Part shown: piece after piece, positions 33,017 through 40,561 of the stretch
Layout of the letters: every line of letters begins with the position of its first letter
Position numbering within the stretch: the stretch's first letter is position 1
From: CALKJU01 sp035326425
GTDB taxonomy: Bacteria; Pseudomonadota; Alphaproteobacteria; Geminicoccales; Geminicoccaceae
Assembly: GCA_035326425.1 (NCBI GenBank)
Contig: DAOLFG010000023.1
Location: 1-64,000 of the forward strand
Length of the DNA stretch: 64,000 bases
Direction: 5' to 3'
Notes under the pieces: generated by a model
Databases searched by the model: none
What the model saw: only the letters and a program-made list of their open reading frames with translations
Told to the model about the DNA's origin: nothing
Translations under genes and position numbers: made by a program

Positions 33017-33072
33017 ATGGTCGGCCTGGGCCGGAACGCACGCTCGACGCTACAGGCTGGCCTCTCCCAGGG

Positions 33073-33081
33073 TTATCCACA
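33073..33081 (+). promoter_or_regulatory. DnaA box 1 (perfect)
   Basis: TTATCCACA is the consensus DnaA binding site, lying at the edge of the most AT-rich segment of the window (TTATCCACAATTTTATG). Confidence 0.65.
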
Positions 33082-33149
33082 ATTTTATGCCCATTCGAGA
33101 AAATCATTCCATTTCAACTAGTTGCGTAAATCAGCTCGAAAATTACCGC

Positions 33150-33178
33150 TTGACCTCGACGGGCGTCAACGATAACCT
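33150..33178 (+). promoter_or_regulatory. Candidate sigma-70-type promoter
   Basis: TTGACC (33150-33155), a 17-base spacer and TAACCT (33173-33178) form a moderate promoter match pointing toward rsmH. It would give a leader of about 350 bases. TTGAC...GTCAA also makes a short inverted repeat here (33150-33169). Confidence 0.4.
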
Positions 33179-33212
33179 GAAGGGAAATCGAGCTATCGCC
33201 ACCCTACCCAAG

Positions 33213-33241
33213 CTTGGCAAGTAATGCAAGGACCTGCCAAG
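33213..33241. promoter_or_regulatory. Inverted repeat in the dcw leader
   Basis: CTTGGCA (33213-33219) and TGCCAAG (33235-33241) are perfect inverted arms 15 bases apart; each is followed by a similar AGTAATGC/AGTAAATGC. It is a possible operator or an mRNA hairpin downstream of the candidate promoter. Confidence 0.4.
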
Positions 33242-33378
33242 TAAATGCGTCATCATTCTCACGATTCGCGTCGTAGCTCGACTTCCGTCGTTCCGAAGAC
33301 CGCTGCCTTGTCGGCTGACGATCACCGCCCGATCGATTTCACGAGAGAGGCGGGGAAGGTTCGCAGGGCGGTCATGCG

Positions 33379-33387
33379 TTACCCACA
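33379..33387 (+). promoter_or_regulatory. DnaA box-like site (one mismatch)
   Basis: TTACCCACA differs from the DnaA consensus TTATCCACA at one position. It is between the two perfect boxes. Confidence 0.4.
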
Positions 33388-33524
33388 AGAAATACTGCCC
33401 AACCGTTATTTTCTCTTGAACGACGAGTCCGAGTTCGGCAGGAAGGACGCCGAGGCGTTCGGCGCCCTCGTGGCGCTCGCCCCCCTTGCCCCGCAGTGCT
33501 CTCAACCAATAGTTACATGTGCGT

Positions 33525-33533
33525 TGTGGATAA
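33525..33533 (-). promoter_or_regulatory. DnaA box 2 (perfect), abutting the rsmH start
   Basis: TGTGGATAA is the exact reverse complement of the DnaA consensus and ends six bases before the rsmH ATG at 33540, where a ribosome-binding site would normally be. Confidence 0.6.
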
Positions 33534-33539
33534 GCCGCA

Positions 33540-34520
33540 ATGTGGAAAGCTGAGACCGGCCACCTTCCCGTCCTGATGGACGAGGCCGTGGCGGCGCTCG
33601 CGATCGGCGGCGAAGGGGTCTACGTCGACGCCACCTTCGGCGGCGGCGGCTACAGCCGGGCCATTCTGCGCGCCGGAGCAGGTCGCGCGATCGGTATCGA
33701 CCGCGACCCGCAGGCGGTCGATCGCGGCCGCGCGCTCGCTGCCACCGAGCCGCGCTTCACCATGATCGAAGGCCGTTTCGGCGATCTCGAGGCACTGTTG
33801 TTCGGTGTCGGATGCCGCCGCGTCGACGGCATCGTGATGGATGTCGGCGTCTCGTCGTTCCAGCTCGACCAGGCCGACCGCGGCTTCTCGTTCCAGAAGG
33901 CCGGCCCGCTCGATATGCGCATGGGCCGCGACGGCCCCACCGCGGCCGAGATGCTGGCGGCCGTGGGCGAGGCCGAGCTGGCGCGGCTGCTGCGCGACCT
34001 CGGTGACGAGCCCGATGCCCGCCGGATCGCCGCGGCGATCGTGCGCGAACGGCAGTACAGCCCCTTGACGCGCACCGACCAGCTCGCATCGCTGATTGCC
34101 AGGGTCAAGGGCGGCAGGCGCGGCCGCACCGATCCGGCGACCAGGGCCTTCCAGGCCATCCGGATGTGGGTGAACGACGAGCTCGGCGAGCTCGGACGCG
34201 CCCTGGAGGCGGCCGAGCTGACGCTGCGCCACCAGGGACGCCTCGCGGTGGTGTCGTTCCATTCCGGCGAGGACGAGCTGGTCAAGCGGTTCGTCGACGA
34301 TCGTGGTGGCCGGCCCACCGGCGGCTCGCGCCACCTGCCGCCGGCAGATGCCCCGGACATCCGCTGGGCATGGGCGGGCCGCAAGATGGTCCGACCGGGC
34401 GAGGCCGAGATAGCGGCCAACCCCCGCGCCCGCTCGGCCCGCCTGCGCGCGGCGGTGCGGCTGCGCGACGCCGACGATGCCGATGATCCGGCCATGGCTG
34501 ACTGGAGGCTGGCCGCATGA
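33540..34520 (+). CDS. rsmH: 16S rRNA (cytosine-1402-N4)-methyltransferase
   Basis: This 326-residue enzyme (MraW) N4-methylates C1402 in the ribosomal P site using S-adenosylmethionine. The N-terminus HLPVLMDEAVAAL, the SAM motif YVDATFGGGGYSRAIL and AIGIDRDPQAV, DGIVMDVGVSSFQLDQADRG and the closing segment NPRARSARLRA are all characteristic. It is the first gene of the dcw cluster here. No good Shine-Dalgarno is present before the ATG; a DnaA box occupies that place. It overlaps ftsL by 4 bases. Confidence 0.97.
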   Translation: MWKAETGHLPVLMDEAVAALAIGGEGVYVDATFGGGGYSRAILRAGAGRAIGIDRDPQAVDRGRALAATEPRFTMIEGRFGDLEALLFGVGCRRVDGIVMDVGVSSFQLDQADRGFSFQKAGPLDMRMGRDGPTAAEMLAAVGEAELARLLRDLGDEPDARRIAAAIVRERQYSPLTRTDQLASLIARVKGGRRGRTDPATRAFQAIRMWVNDELGELGRALEAAELTLRHQGRLAVVSFHSGEDELVKRFVDDRGGRPTGGSRHLPPADAPDIRWAWAGRKMVRPGEAEIAANPRARSARLRAAVRLRDADDADDPAMADWRLAA

Positions 34521-34906
34521 CGCCGCGTCACATCGCGGTTGCGATGACCCTGATCCTGCTGGCCGCGGCGGCGGTCTTTCACCTGAGCTATCTCGTCGTC
34601 GATCTCGAGCGGCAGCTGGCGGGCCTGCAGCGGGAGATCGAGGACGAGGGCTGGCGCCTGCGGACCAGCAGGGCGGATCTCGCCTATCTCACCCGGCCGA
34701 GCCGTTTGGCTCGGCAGGCCGAGCAGCTCGGCCTCAAGCCCGCCAACGGCCAGCGGATCGTCGACGCATCGGCGATCGGCAACCGCATGCATGTGGAGCT
34801 CGCCCGCAACCCGCTGGCGCTGACCCTGCCCTCGGGCGGCGAGGCGGTCCTGATGGTCCGCCCGATGCCGGGCTTCGGTCTGATCGACGCGAAGGGGCAG
34901 CGCTGA
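34517..34906 (+). CDS. ftsL: Cell division protein FtsL
   Basis: This 129-residue bitopic membrane protein has a short cytoplasmic start, one transmembrane helix (about residues 5-27: VAMTLILLAAAAVFHLSYLV) and a periplasmic leucine-zipper-like coiled coil (DLERQLAGLQREIEDE). FtsL forms the FtsQLB complex that activates FtsWI. Assignment rests on topology and on position between rsmH and ftsI, because the family is poorly conserved. ATGA overlaps couple it to both neighbours' frames. Confidence 0.87.
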   Translation: MTPRHIAVAMTLILLAAAAVFHLSYLVVDLERQLAGLQREIEDEGWRLRTSRADLAYLTRPSRLARQAEQLGLKPANGQRIVDASAIGNRMHVELARNPLALTLPSGGEAVLMVRPMPGFGLIDAKGQR

Positions 34907-36645
34907 TGCGGTTCCTCGTGCCCACGACCCGCCCGGCCGATCCGGTCGTCCAGGCCGGCCGCAAGCGGCTGCGGGTCGTCGCCTTGTGCTTCGCCATGGC
35001 CTTCGCCAGCGTCGGGCTCAGGCTGGTCGACATGGTTGTCGGCAAGGACCCGGCCGAGGCGTCGCCGCGCATCGCCGGGGAGGCGGGGCCCGACCCGCGC
35101 CGCGCCGACATCGTCGACCGCAACGGCGAGCTGCTGGCCACCAACCTGCGCGTGCCCTCGGTGTTCGCCGACCCCTCGCTGATCCCCGACATCGACCGCG
35201 CCGCCGACCGGCTGGCCTCGGCGCTGGTCGGGATCGATGCCGGCGACCTGAAGCGGCGGCTGCGCGCTGCCAAGCGGTTCGCCTGGGTAAAGCACGAGGT
35301 GACGCCGCTCGAGCAGGCGGCGGTGCTGGGCCTCGGTATCCCGGGCGTCGGCTTCCGCAACACCGAGAAGCGGGTCTATCCGCGCGAGCGGCTGACCAGC
35401 CATGTCGTCGGGTTCACCGACCTCGACAACCAGGGGCTGGCCGGCATCGAGTACGCGATGCAGGACCGGCTGGTGGGTGGGGCCGCCGCCGGCAAGGAGC
35501 CGGTGGCGCTGAGCCTGGATCTCAGGATCCAGCAGATCGTCCACGACGAGGTGGCATCCGCCTTCACGCGCTTCCGGGCGCAAGGTGCAGTCGGAATCGT
35601 GCTGGACCGGGTGACCGGCGAGCTGCTCTCGCTGGTGAGCCTGCCGGACTTCGACCCGAACAGGGTCGACCGCGCCACGGTCGAGGGCCGCAAGAACAGG
35701 GCGACCGGCAACACCTACGAGCTGGGCTCGCTGTTCAAGATCCTGAGCGTCGCCATGGCCCTGGACACCGGCAAGGTGAGCATGGCCGACTCGTTCGACG
35801 CCACCGTGCCGCTGCGCATCGGCCGCCACACCATCCGCGACGACCACGCCAAGCGGCGCTGGCTCAGCGTTCCCGAAGTCTTCATGTATTCGTCGAACAT
35901 CGGCACGGCCAAGATGGTGTTCGCCGCCGGCGGCGCCGACCCGCTCAAGGGCTTCTTCGACCGGGTGGGCCTGATGAGCAAGCCCTCGCTCGAGATCCCC
36001 GAGCTGGCGCGGCCGCAACTGCCGAAGCGCTGGGCCGACAGCACCACCGCCACCGCCGCCTTCGGCCACAGCATCGCGGTGACGCCGCTGCAGTTCGTCG
36101 ACGCGGTGGCGGCGGTCGCCGGCGACGGCACGCGCGTGCCGCCCACGCTGCTGAGGCGGCAGCCCGGCGAGCAGCCCGAGCGCCGCCGCCTGGTGTCGGC
36201 CCGTACCGCCGAGGATGTTCGCTGGCTGATGTGGCTGACCGTCGCAAAGGGCACCGGTACGCGTGCCAAGGACCCGGCCTATCTGATAGGCGGGAAGACC
36301 GGCACCGCCGACAAGGTCGACCCGGTGCGGGGCGGCTACCTGCGGGGCTCGGTGATCGCATCATTCGTGGGCGTCTTCCCGATCGAGGCGCCGCGCTACG
36401 TGGTCATGGTCATGCTCGACGATCCGCGCGGCGACGGCACGACCTACGGGCTGCGCTACGGCGGCTGGACCGCGGCACCGGTGGTGCGTGACATCGTCAG
36501 CCGCATCGGCCCGGTCCTGGGCGTGTCCCGCTACGATGCGGCGGCGGAGGAGCGGTTCGTGGACCGGCTGGGGGTGTCGAAGTCGGTCGTCGCCAAGACG
36601 CAGCGCAAGGAGGAGCGGATTGCGTTTATCGCAGCTGGCCGGTGA
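34906..36645 (+). CDS. ftsI: Peptidoglycan D,D-transpeptidase FtsI (PBP3)
   Basis: This 579-residue class B penicillin-binding protein cross-links septal peptidoglycan. One transmembrane helix lies at about residues 20-40. The transpeptidase motifs are complete: SLFK with catalytic Ser275 and Lys278, SSN at 329-331 (MYSSNIGTAK), and KTG at 464-466 (GGKTGTADKVD). The N-terminal pedestal has RRADIVDRNGELLATNL. The ATG overlaps the ftsL stop by one base. It works with FtsW, encoded 7 kb downstream. Confidence 0.97.
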   Translation: MRFLVPTTRPADPVVQAGRKRLRVVALCFAMAFASVGLRLVDMVVGKDPAEASPRIAGEAGPDPRRADIVDRNGELLATNLRVPSVFADPSLIPDIDRAADRLASALVGIDAGDLKRRLRAAKRFAWVKHEVTPLEQAAVLGLGIPGVGFRNTEKRVYPRERLTSHVVGFTDLDNQGLAGIEYAMQDRLVGGAAAGKEPVALSLDLRIQQIVHDEVASAFTRFRAQGAVGIVLDRVTGELLSLVSLPDFDPNRVDRATVEGRKNRATGNTYELGSLFKILSVAMALDTGKVSMADSFDATVPLRIGRHTIRDDHAKRRWLSVPEVFMYSSNIGTAKMVFAAGGADPLKGFFDRVGLMSKPSLEIPELARPQLPKRWADSTTATAAFGHSIAVTPLQFVDAVAAVAGDGTRVPPTLLRRQPGEQPERRRLVSARTAEDVRWLMWLTVAKGTGTRAKDPAYLIGGKTGTADKVDPVRGGYLRGSVIASFVGVFPIEAPRYVVMVMLDDPRGDGTTYGLRYGGWTAAPVVRDIVSRIGPVLGVSRYDAAAEERFVDRLGVSKSVVAKTQRKEERIAFIAAGR

Positions 36646-38074
36646 CGGCATGCGGCTGATGGGCGACGGCGGGGTCGAGATCGCTGGCCTGTGCGCCGAC
36701 TCGCGTCAGGTCCGGCCGGGCGAGCTGTTCGCCGCCATCGGCGGCAGCCGCGACGACGGTCGGCGCTATCTGGCCGACGCGCTGGCTCGCGGCGCCGTCG
36801 CCGTATTGGGACCCGAGGGGATCGGAGAGGCCGGATTGACGGTGCCGGTCGTCGAGGCCGGGGATCCGCGCCATGCCCTGGCCCGCATGGCCGCCAGGCT
36901 GGCGGGTGCCCAGCCGCGCTGCGTGGTCGCGGTCACCGGCACCAACGGCAAGACGTCGACGGCGGTGTTCACCCGCCAGCTTTGGCAGTCATTGGGTCAT
37001 CCCGCCGCCAGCCTGGGCACGCTGGGCCTCGACGCTCCGGGCCGCCATGTCGTGGGCTCGCTGACCACGCCCGATCCCATCACCCTGCACCGGCTCGCGG
37101 CGGAGCTGGCTGGCGAGGGCGTGCAGCACCTGGCGATCGAGGCTTCGAGCCACGGCCTCGACCAGCGACGCCTCGACGGCCTGCTTGTCGCCGCCGGCGC
37201 CTTCACCAACCTGACCCGCGACCATTTCGACTACCATGGCGGCGAGGCCGGCTATCTCGCCGCCAAGCGCCGCCTGTTCACCGAGCTGCTGCCCCGGGGC
37301 GGCGTGGCCGTGCTGAATGCCGACGTGCCCGAGTTTCCGGCTCTGGCGGCCGATGCCAGGGCCCGCGACCTCGAGATCATCGATTATGGCCGCACCGCGA
37401 GCAGGCTCCGGCTGGCGGGCCAGGAGCTGCACGAGGCCGGGCAGGATCTCGACCTTGAGCTCGACGGCCGGTCGATGCGGGTGAGCTTGGCGCTGGTCGG
37501 CGACTTCCAGGCGTGGAATGCGCTGGCGGCCCTGGGCCTCGTCCTCGGCACCGGCGGCGATCTCGAGGCCGCCGCCCGGTCGCTGGCGAGCCTGACCGGG
37601 GCGCCGGGGCGGATGGAGCTGGTGACGCGCCATCGCAATGGTGCCGCGGTGTTCGTCGACTACGCCCACACCCCCGATGCGCTGGAGAAGGCCCTCGTGG
37701 CCCTGCGTGCCCATGCAGGCGGACGCCTCGTGGTGGTGTTCGGCTGCGGCGGCGACCGCGACCCCGGCAAGCGGCCGGTGATGGGGCGGATCGCCCGCCA
37801 GCGCGCCGACCGGGTGATCGTCACCGACGACAATCCACGCGGCGAGGATCCGGCCTGGATCAGGGCGTCGGTGATGCAGGGCGCCGGATCGGAGGCCCTG
37901 GAGATCGGCGACCGCGCCCAGGCCATCGCCACCGGCATCACCATGCTGGAGCCGGCCGACGTCCTGCTGGTGGCCGGCAAGGGGCACGAGGCCGGCCAGA
38001 CCATTGCCGGGGTCACCCATCCCTTCGACGACGCCACCGTCTGCCGCGCCGCAGCCCGGGACATCGCGGCTTGA
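36620..38074 (+). CDS. murE: UDP-N-acetylmuramoyl-L-alanyl-D-glutamate--2,6-diaminopimelate ligase
   Basis: This 484-residue cytoplasmic ligase adds meso-diaminopimelate to the muropeptide. The ATP loop is VTGTNGKTSTAVFTRQL, EASSHGLDQRRLDG is the Mur-ligase centre, and DDNPRGEDP carries the DNPR motif that specifies diaminopimelate rather than lysine. The start is a TTG (36620) with AAGGAGGAG just upstream, overlapping ftsI by 26 bases; an ATG at 36650 would shorten the conserved N-terminus. Overlaps murF by 4 bases. Confidence 0.97.
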   Translation: MRLSQLAGDGMRLMGDGGVEIAGLCADSRQVRPGELFAAIGGSRDDGRRYLADALARGAVAVLGPEGIGEAGLTVPVVEAGDPRHALARMAARLAGAQPRCVVAVTGTNGKTSTAVFTRQLWQSLGHPAASLGTLGLDAPGRHVVGSLTTPDPITLHRLAAELAGEGVQHLAIEASSHGLDQRRLDGLLVAAGAFTNLTRDHFDYHGGEAGYLAAKRRLFTELLPRGGVAVLNADVPEFPALAADARARDLEIIDYGRTASRLRLAGQELHEAGQDLDLELDGRSMRVSLALVGDFQAWNALAALGLVLGTGGDLEAAARSLASLTGAPGRMELVTRHRNGAAVFVDYAHTPDALEKALVALRAHAGGRLVVVFGCGGDRDPGKRPVMGRIARQRADRVIVTDDNPRGEDPAWIRASVMQGAGSEALEIGDRAQAIATGITMLEPADVLLVAGKGHEAGQTIAGVTHPFDDATVCRAAARDIAA

Positions 38075-39468
38075 GCGCGCTCTGGACCTCGGCAGGGGCG
38101 GCAGCCGCCACTGGCGGTACGGCCGTCGGCGACTGGTGCACGGGCGGCATTGCCATCGACAGCCGCGCCGTGGCGCCGGGCGACCTTTTCGTTGCGCTGC
38201 AGGGCCCCAATCACGATGCCCACGCCTTCGTCGAGGCGGCGATGTCGGCCGGGGCCGCCGCTGCCATGGTGCGGCACGGCGCGGTCGGCGGCGAGCTGCC
38301 GCGGCTGGAGGTCGACGACACACTGGCTGGCCTCGAGGCCCTGGGGATCGCCGGGCGTGCCAGGGCGCGGGCCAGGGTGGCGGGTGTTACTGGCAGCGTC
38401 GGCAAGACCGGCACCAAGGAGGCGCTCAGGCATGTGCTGGCGCGGCAGGGCTCGGTGTTCGCCAGCGCCGCCAGCCACAACAATCACTGGGGCGTGCCGC
38501 TGAGCCTCGCCAGGCTACCACCCGCCACCGATTGGGCCGTCCTCGAGATGGGCATGAACCATGCGGGCGAGCTGGCGGTGCTGACCCGGCAGGTGCGGCC
38601 GCAGGTTGCGCTCGTGACGACGGTGGCGGCGGCGCACCTTGAGTTCTTCGGCTCGATCGACGCCATCGCCGATGCCAAGGGCGAGATTTTCGAGGGCTTG
38701 GAGCCCGGCGGCGTTGCGGTGCTGAACCGCGACGACGGCGTGTTCGAGCGGCTCCTCACCAAGGCCCGGGACTGTGGTGCCGCACGCATCCTCACCTTCG
38801 GGCTGGATGCCGGAGCCGACTTCCGTCTGATCGACGCCCGGCTGGACGGGATCGGCAGCGAGGTCGAGGCGGATCTGGCAGGCCGCCGCCTGTCCTACCG
38901 CGTCGGCATCGCAGGCCGGCATTGGCTGTGCAACAGCTTGGCGGTGCTGGCGACCGTCGCTGGCCTGGGGGCCGACGTCACGGCGGCCGCGGAGTCGCTG
39001 CGCGATCTCGAGCCGCCGGCCGGCCGGGGCGCGCGCTACCGCGTGCCGGTAGGCGAGGGCGAGGTCACGCTGCTGGACGAGAGCTACAATGCCAATCCCG
39101 CCTCGGTGCGGGCCGCCCTCGACGTGCTGGGCCGCCTGCCGGGCCGGCGGGTCGCCGTCCTGGGCGACATGCGCGAGCTCGGTGCCGAGGGTCCGGGCCT
39201 GCATGCCGGCCTCGCCGATGCGGTGGCGGCGGCCGGCGTGGCCCGCCTCTACACCTGCGGGCCGCTGATGGAGCGGCTGCACGCTTCGGTGCCGGCGGTG
39301 GTCCGGGCGGCGCATGTCGAGGACTCGGCGGCGCTGCTGCCGCTGGTGCTGGCCGGCCTGCGCGAGGACGACGTGGTGCTGGTGAAGGGCTCGCTCGGCA
39401 GCCGGATGGGCCCCATCGCCGAGGCGCTGCGCCGCGGTGCTCCCGGTGGCGGGCGGAGGGCGGGATAG
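38071..39468 (+). CDS. murF: UDP-N-acetylmuramoyl-tripeptide--D-alanyl-D-alanine ligase
   Basis: This 465-residue ligase adds D-Ala-D-Ala to finish the pentapeptide precursor. Motifs are the N-terminal IDSRAVAPGDLFVALQGPNH, ATP loop VTGSVGKTGTKEAL, HNNHWGVPLSLARL, LEMGMNHAGEL and DESYNANPASVRAAL. It starts with TTG overlapping the murE stop (TTGA). Length is normal. It uses the D-Ala-D-Ala made by Ddl, encoded in the same cluster. Confidence 0.97.
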   Translation: MSALWTSAGAAAATGGTAVGDWCTGGIAIDSRAVAPGDLFVALQGPNHDAHAFVEAAMSAGAAAAMVRHGAVGGELPRLEVDDTLAGLEALGIAGRARARARVAGVTGSVGKTGTKEALRHVLARQGSVFASAASHNNHWGVPLSLARLPPATDWAVLEMGMNHAGELAVLTRQVRPQVALVTTVAAAHLEFFGSIDAIADAKGEIFEGLEPGGVAVLNRDDGVFERLLTKARDCGAARILTFGLDAGADFRLIDARLDGIGSEVEADLAGRRLSYRVGIAGRHWLCNSLAVLATVAGLGADVTAAAESLRDLEPPAGRGARYRVPVGEGEVTLLDESYNANPASVRAALDVLGRLPGRRVAVLGDMRELGAEGPGLHAGLADAVAAAGVARLYTCGPLMERLHASVPAVVRAAHVEDSAALLPLVLAGLREDDVVLVKGSLGSRMGPIAEALRRGAPGGGRRAG

Positions 39469-39472
39469 GCCC

Positions 39473-40561
39473 ATGCTCTATGTTCTGCTCGTGCCGCTGT
39501 CCGAGGACGTCAACGTCTTCAACCTGTTCCGCTACCTGACCTTCAGGACCGGCGGTGCCGTGATGACGGCGCTTTTCTTGAGCTTCGTGCTGGGGCCGTC
39601 GGTGATCCGCTGGCTGAAGTCGAAGCAGGGGGCAGGGCAGCCGATCCGCGAGGACGGGCCCGAGAGCCACCTGCTGACCAAAAAGGGCACGCCCACCATG
39701 GGTGGCGTGCTGATCCTGCTGGCGCTGTCGATCGCCACACTGCTGTGGGCGGACCTGCGCAACGGCTATGTGTGGGTGATCCTGATCGTCACCCTGGGCT
39801 TCGGGCTGATCGGCTTCGGCGACGACTTCCTCAAGCTCACCAAGCGCAACAGCAAGGGCCTGCCCGGCCGCGTCAAGCTGCTCGGGCAGTGCCTGGTGGC
39901 GCTCGCCGCCGCCTTCGTGATGATGGCGCTGACCAAGCCGCCGCTGACCACGGCCCTCGCGATCCCGGTGCTAAAGGACGTGCTGATCCCGCTGGGCTTC
40001 GCATTCCCGATCTTCGCCGCCTTCGTGATGGTGGGCGCATCGAATGCCGTGAACCTGACCGACGGGCTCGACGGGCTCGCCATCGTGCCGGTGATGATTG
40101 CCGCCGGCTGCTTCGCGCTGATCGCCTACCTCGTCGGCAATGCCATCTTCGCGGGTTATCTCGGCATTCCCTACGTGCCGGGCTCGGGCGAGCTTGCGGT
40201 GTTCTGCGGCGCCCTGGTCGGCGCTTCCCTGGGCTTCCTGTGGTTCAATGCCCCGCCGGCCATGGTGTTCATGGGCGACACCGGCTCGCTGTCGACCGGC
40301 GGTGCCCTGGGGGCGGTGGCGGTAGTCGCCAAACACGAGCTGGTGTTGGCGATCATCGGCGGCCTGTTCGTGCTGGAAGCGGTGTCGGTGATCGTGCAGG
40401 TCGCGTCGTTCAAGCTCACCGGCAAGCGCGTCTTCCGCATGGCGCCGCTCCATCATCATTTCGAGAAGCTCGGCTGGAAGGAGCCCACCATCGTCATCCG
40501 GTTCTGGATCATCGCCTCCGTGCTGGCGCTGGTCGGCCTGTCGACATTGAAGCTGCGATGA
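39473..40561 (+). CDS. mraY: Phospho-N-acetylmuramoyl-pentapeptide-transferase
   Basis: This 362-residue inner-membrane enzyme has about ten hydrophobic helices and transfers phospho-MurNAc-pentapeptide to undecaprenyl phosphate, making lipid I. Motifs include KKGTPTMGGVLIL, GFGDDFLKLTKRNSKGL, NAVNLTDGLDGLA, FNAPPAMVFMGDTGSL and the histidine cluster APLHHHFEKLGW. The ATG at 39473 follows a purine-rich GGAGGGCGGGATAGG; upstream in-frame codons are not homologous. Overlaps murD by 4 bases. Confidence 0.98.
   Translation: MLYVLLVPLSEDVNVFNLFRYLTFRTGGAVMTALFLSFVLGPSVIRWLKSKQGAGQPIREDGPESHLLTKKGTPTMGGVLILLALSIATLLWADLRNGYVWVILIVTLGFGLIGFGDDFLKLTKRNSKGLPGRVKLLGQCLVALAAAFVMMALTKPPLTTALAIPVLKDVLIPLGFAFPIFAAFVMVGASNAVNLTDGLDGLAIVPVMIAAGCFALIAYLVGNAIFAGYLGIPYVPGSGELAVFCGALVGASLGFLWFNAPPAMVFMGDTGSLSTGGALGAVAVVAKHELVLAIIGGLFVLEAVSVIVQVASFKLTGKRVFRMAPLHHHFEKLGWKEPTIVIRFWIIASVLALVGLSTLKLR

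Larger units (their letters stand above)
32986..33539 (+). promoter_or_regulatory. AT-rich control interval between rnpB and rsmH
   Basis: This 554-base stretch is markedly AT-richer than the window, above all 33061-33150. It contains a LexA-type box, two perfect DnaA boxes and a near match, a sigma-70-like promoter candidate and an inverted repeat, each listed separately. mraZ, which normally begins the dcw cluster, is not present in any frame. A 102-codon frame at 33245-33553 is open but has no ribosome site and atypical codon use, so I do not call it a gene. Confidence 0.7.

Noticed and set aside
33017..33121. 34-codon frame starting at the LexA-type box
   Set aside because: No ribosome site, starts one base after the box, and covers a DnaA box; most likely chance.
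32140..33129. Long open frame crossing the RNase P RNA gene
   Set aside because: The first part is the decayed amidase and the rest is the rnpB sequence read as protein; not a real product.
33245..33553. 102-codon open frame before rsmH
   Set aside because: No Shine-Dalgarno, A/T-ending codons unlike the neighbours in much of its length, no family resemblance (not MraZ), and it runs into rsmH. It could be a remnant, but is not supported as a gene.
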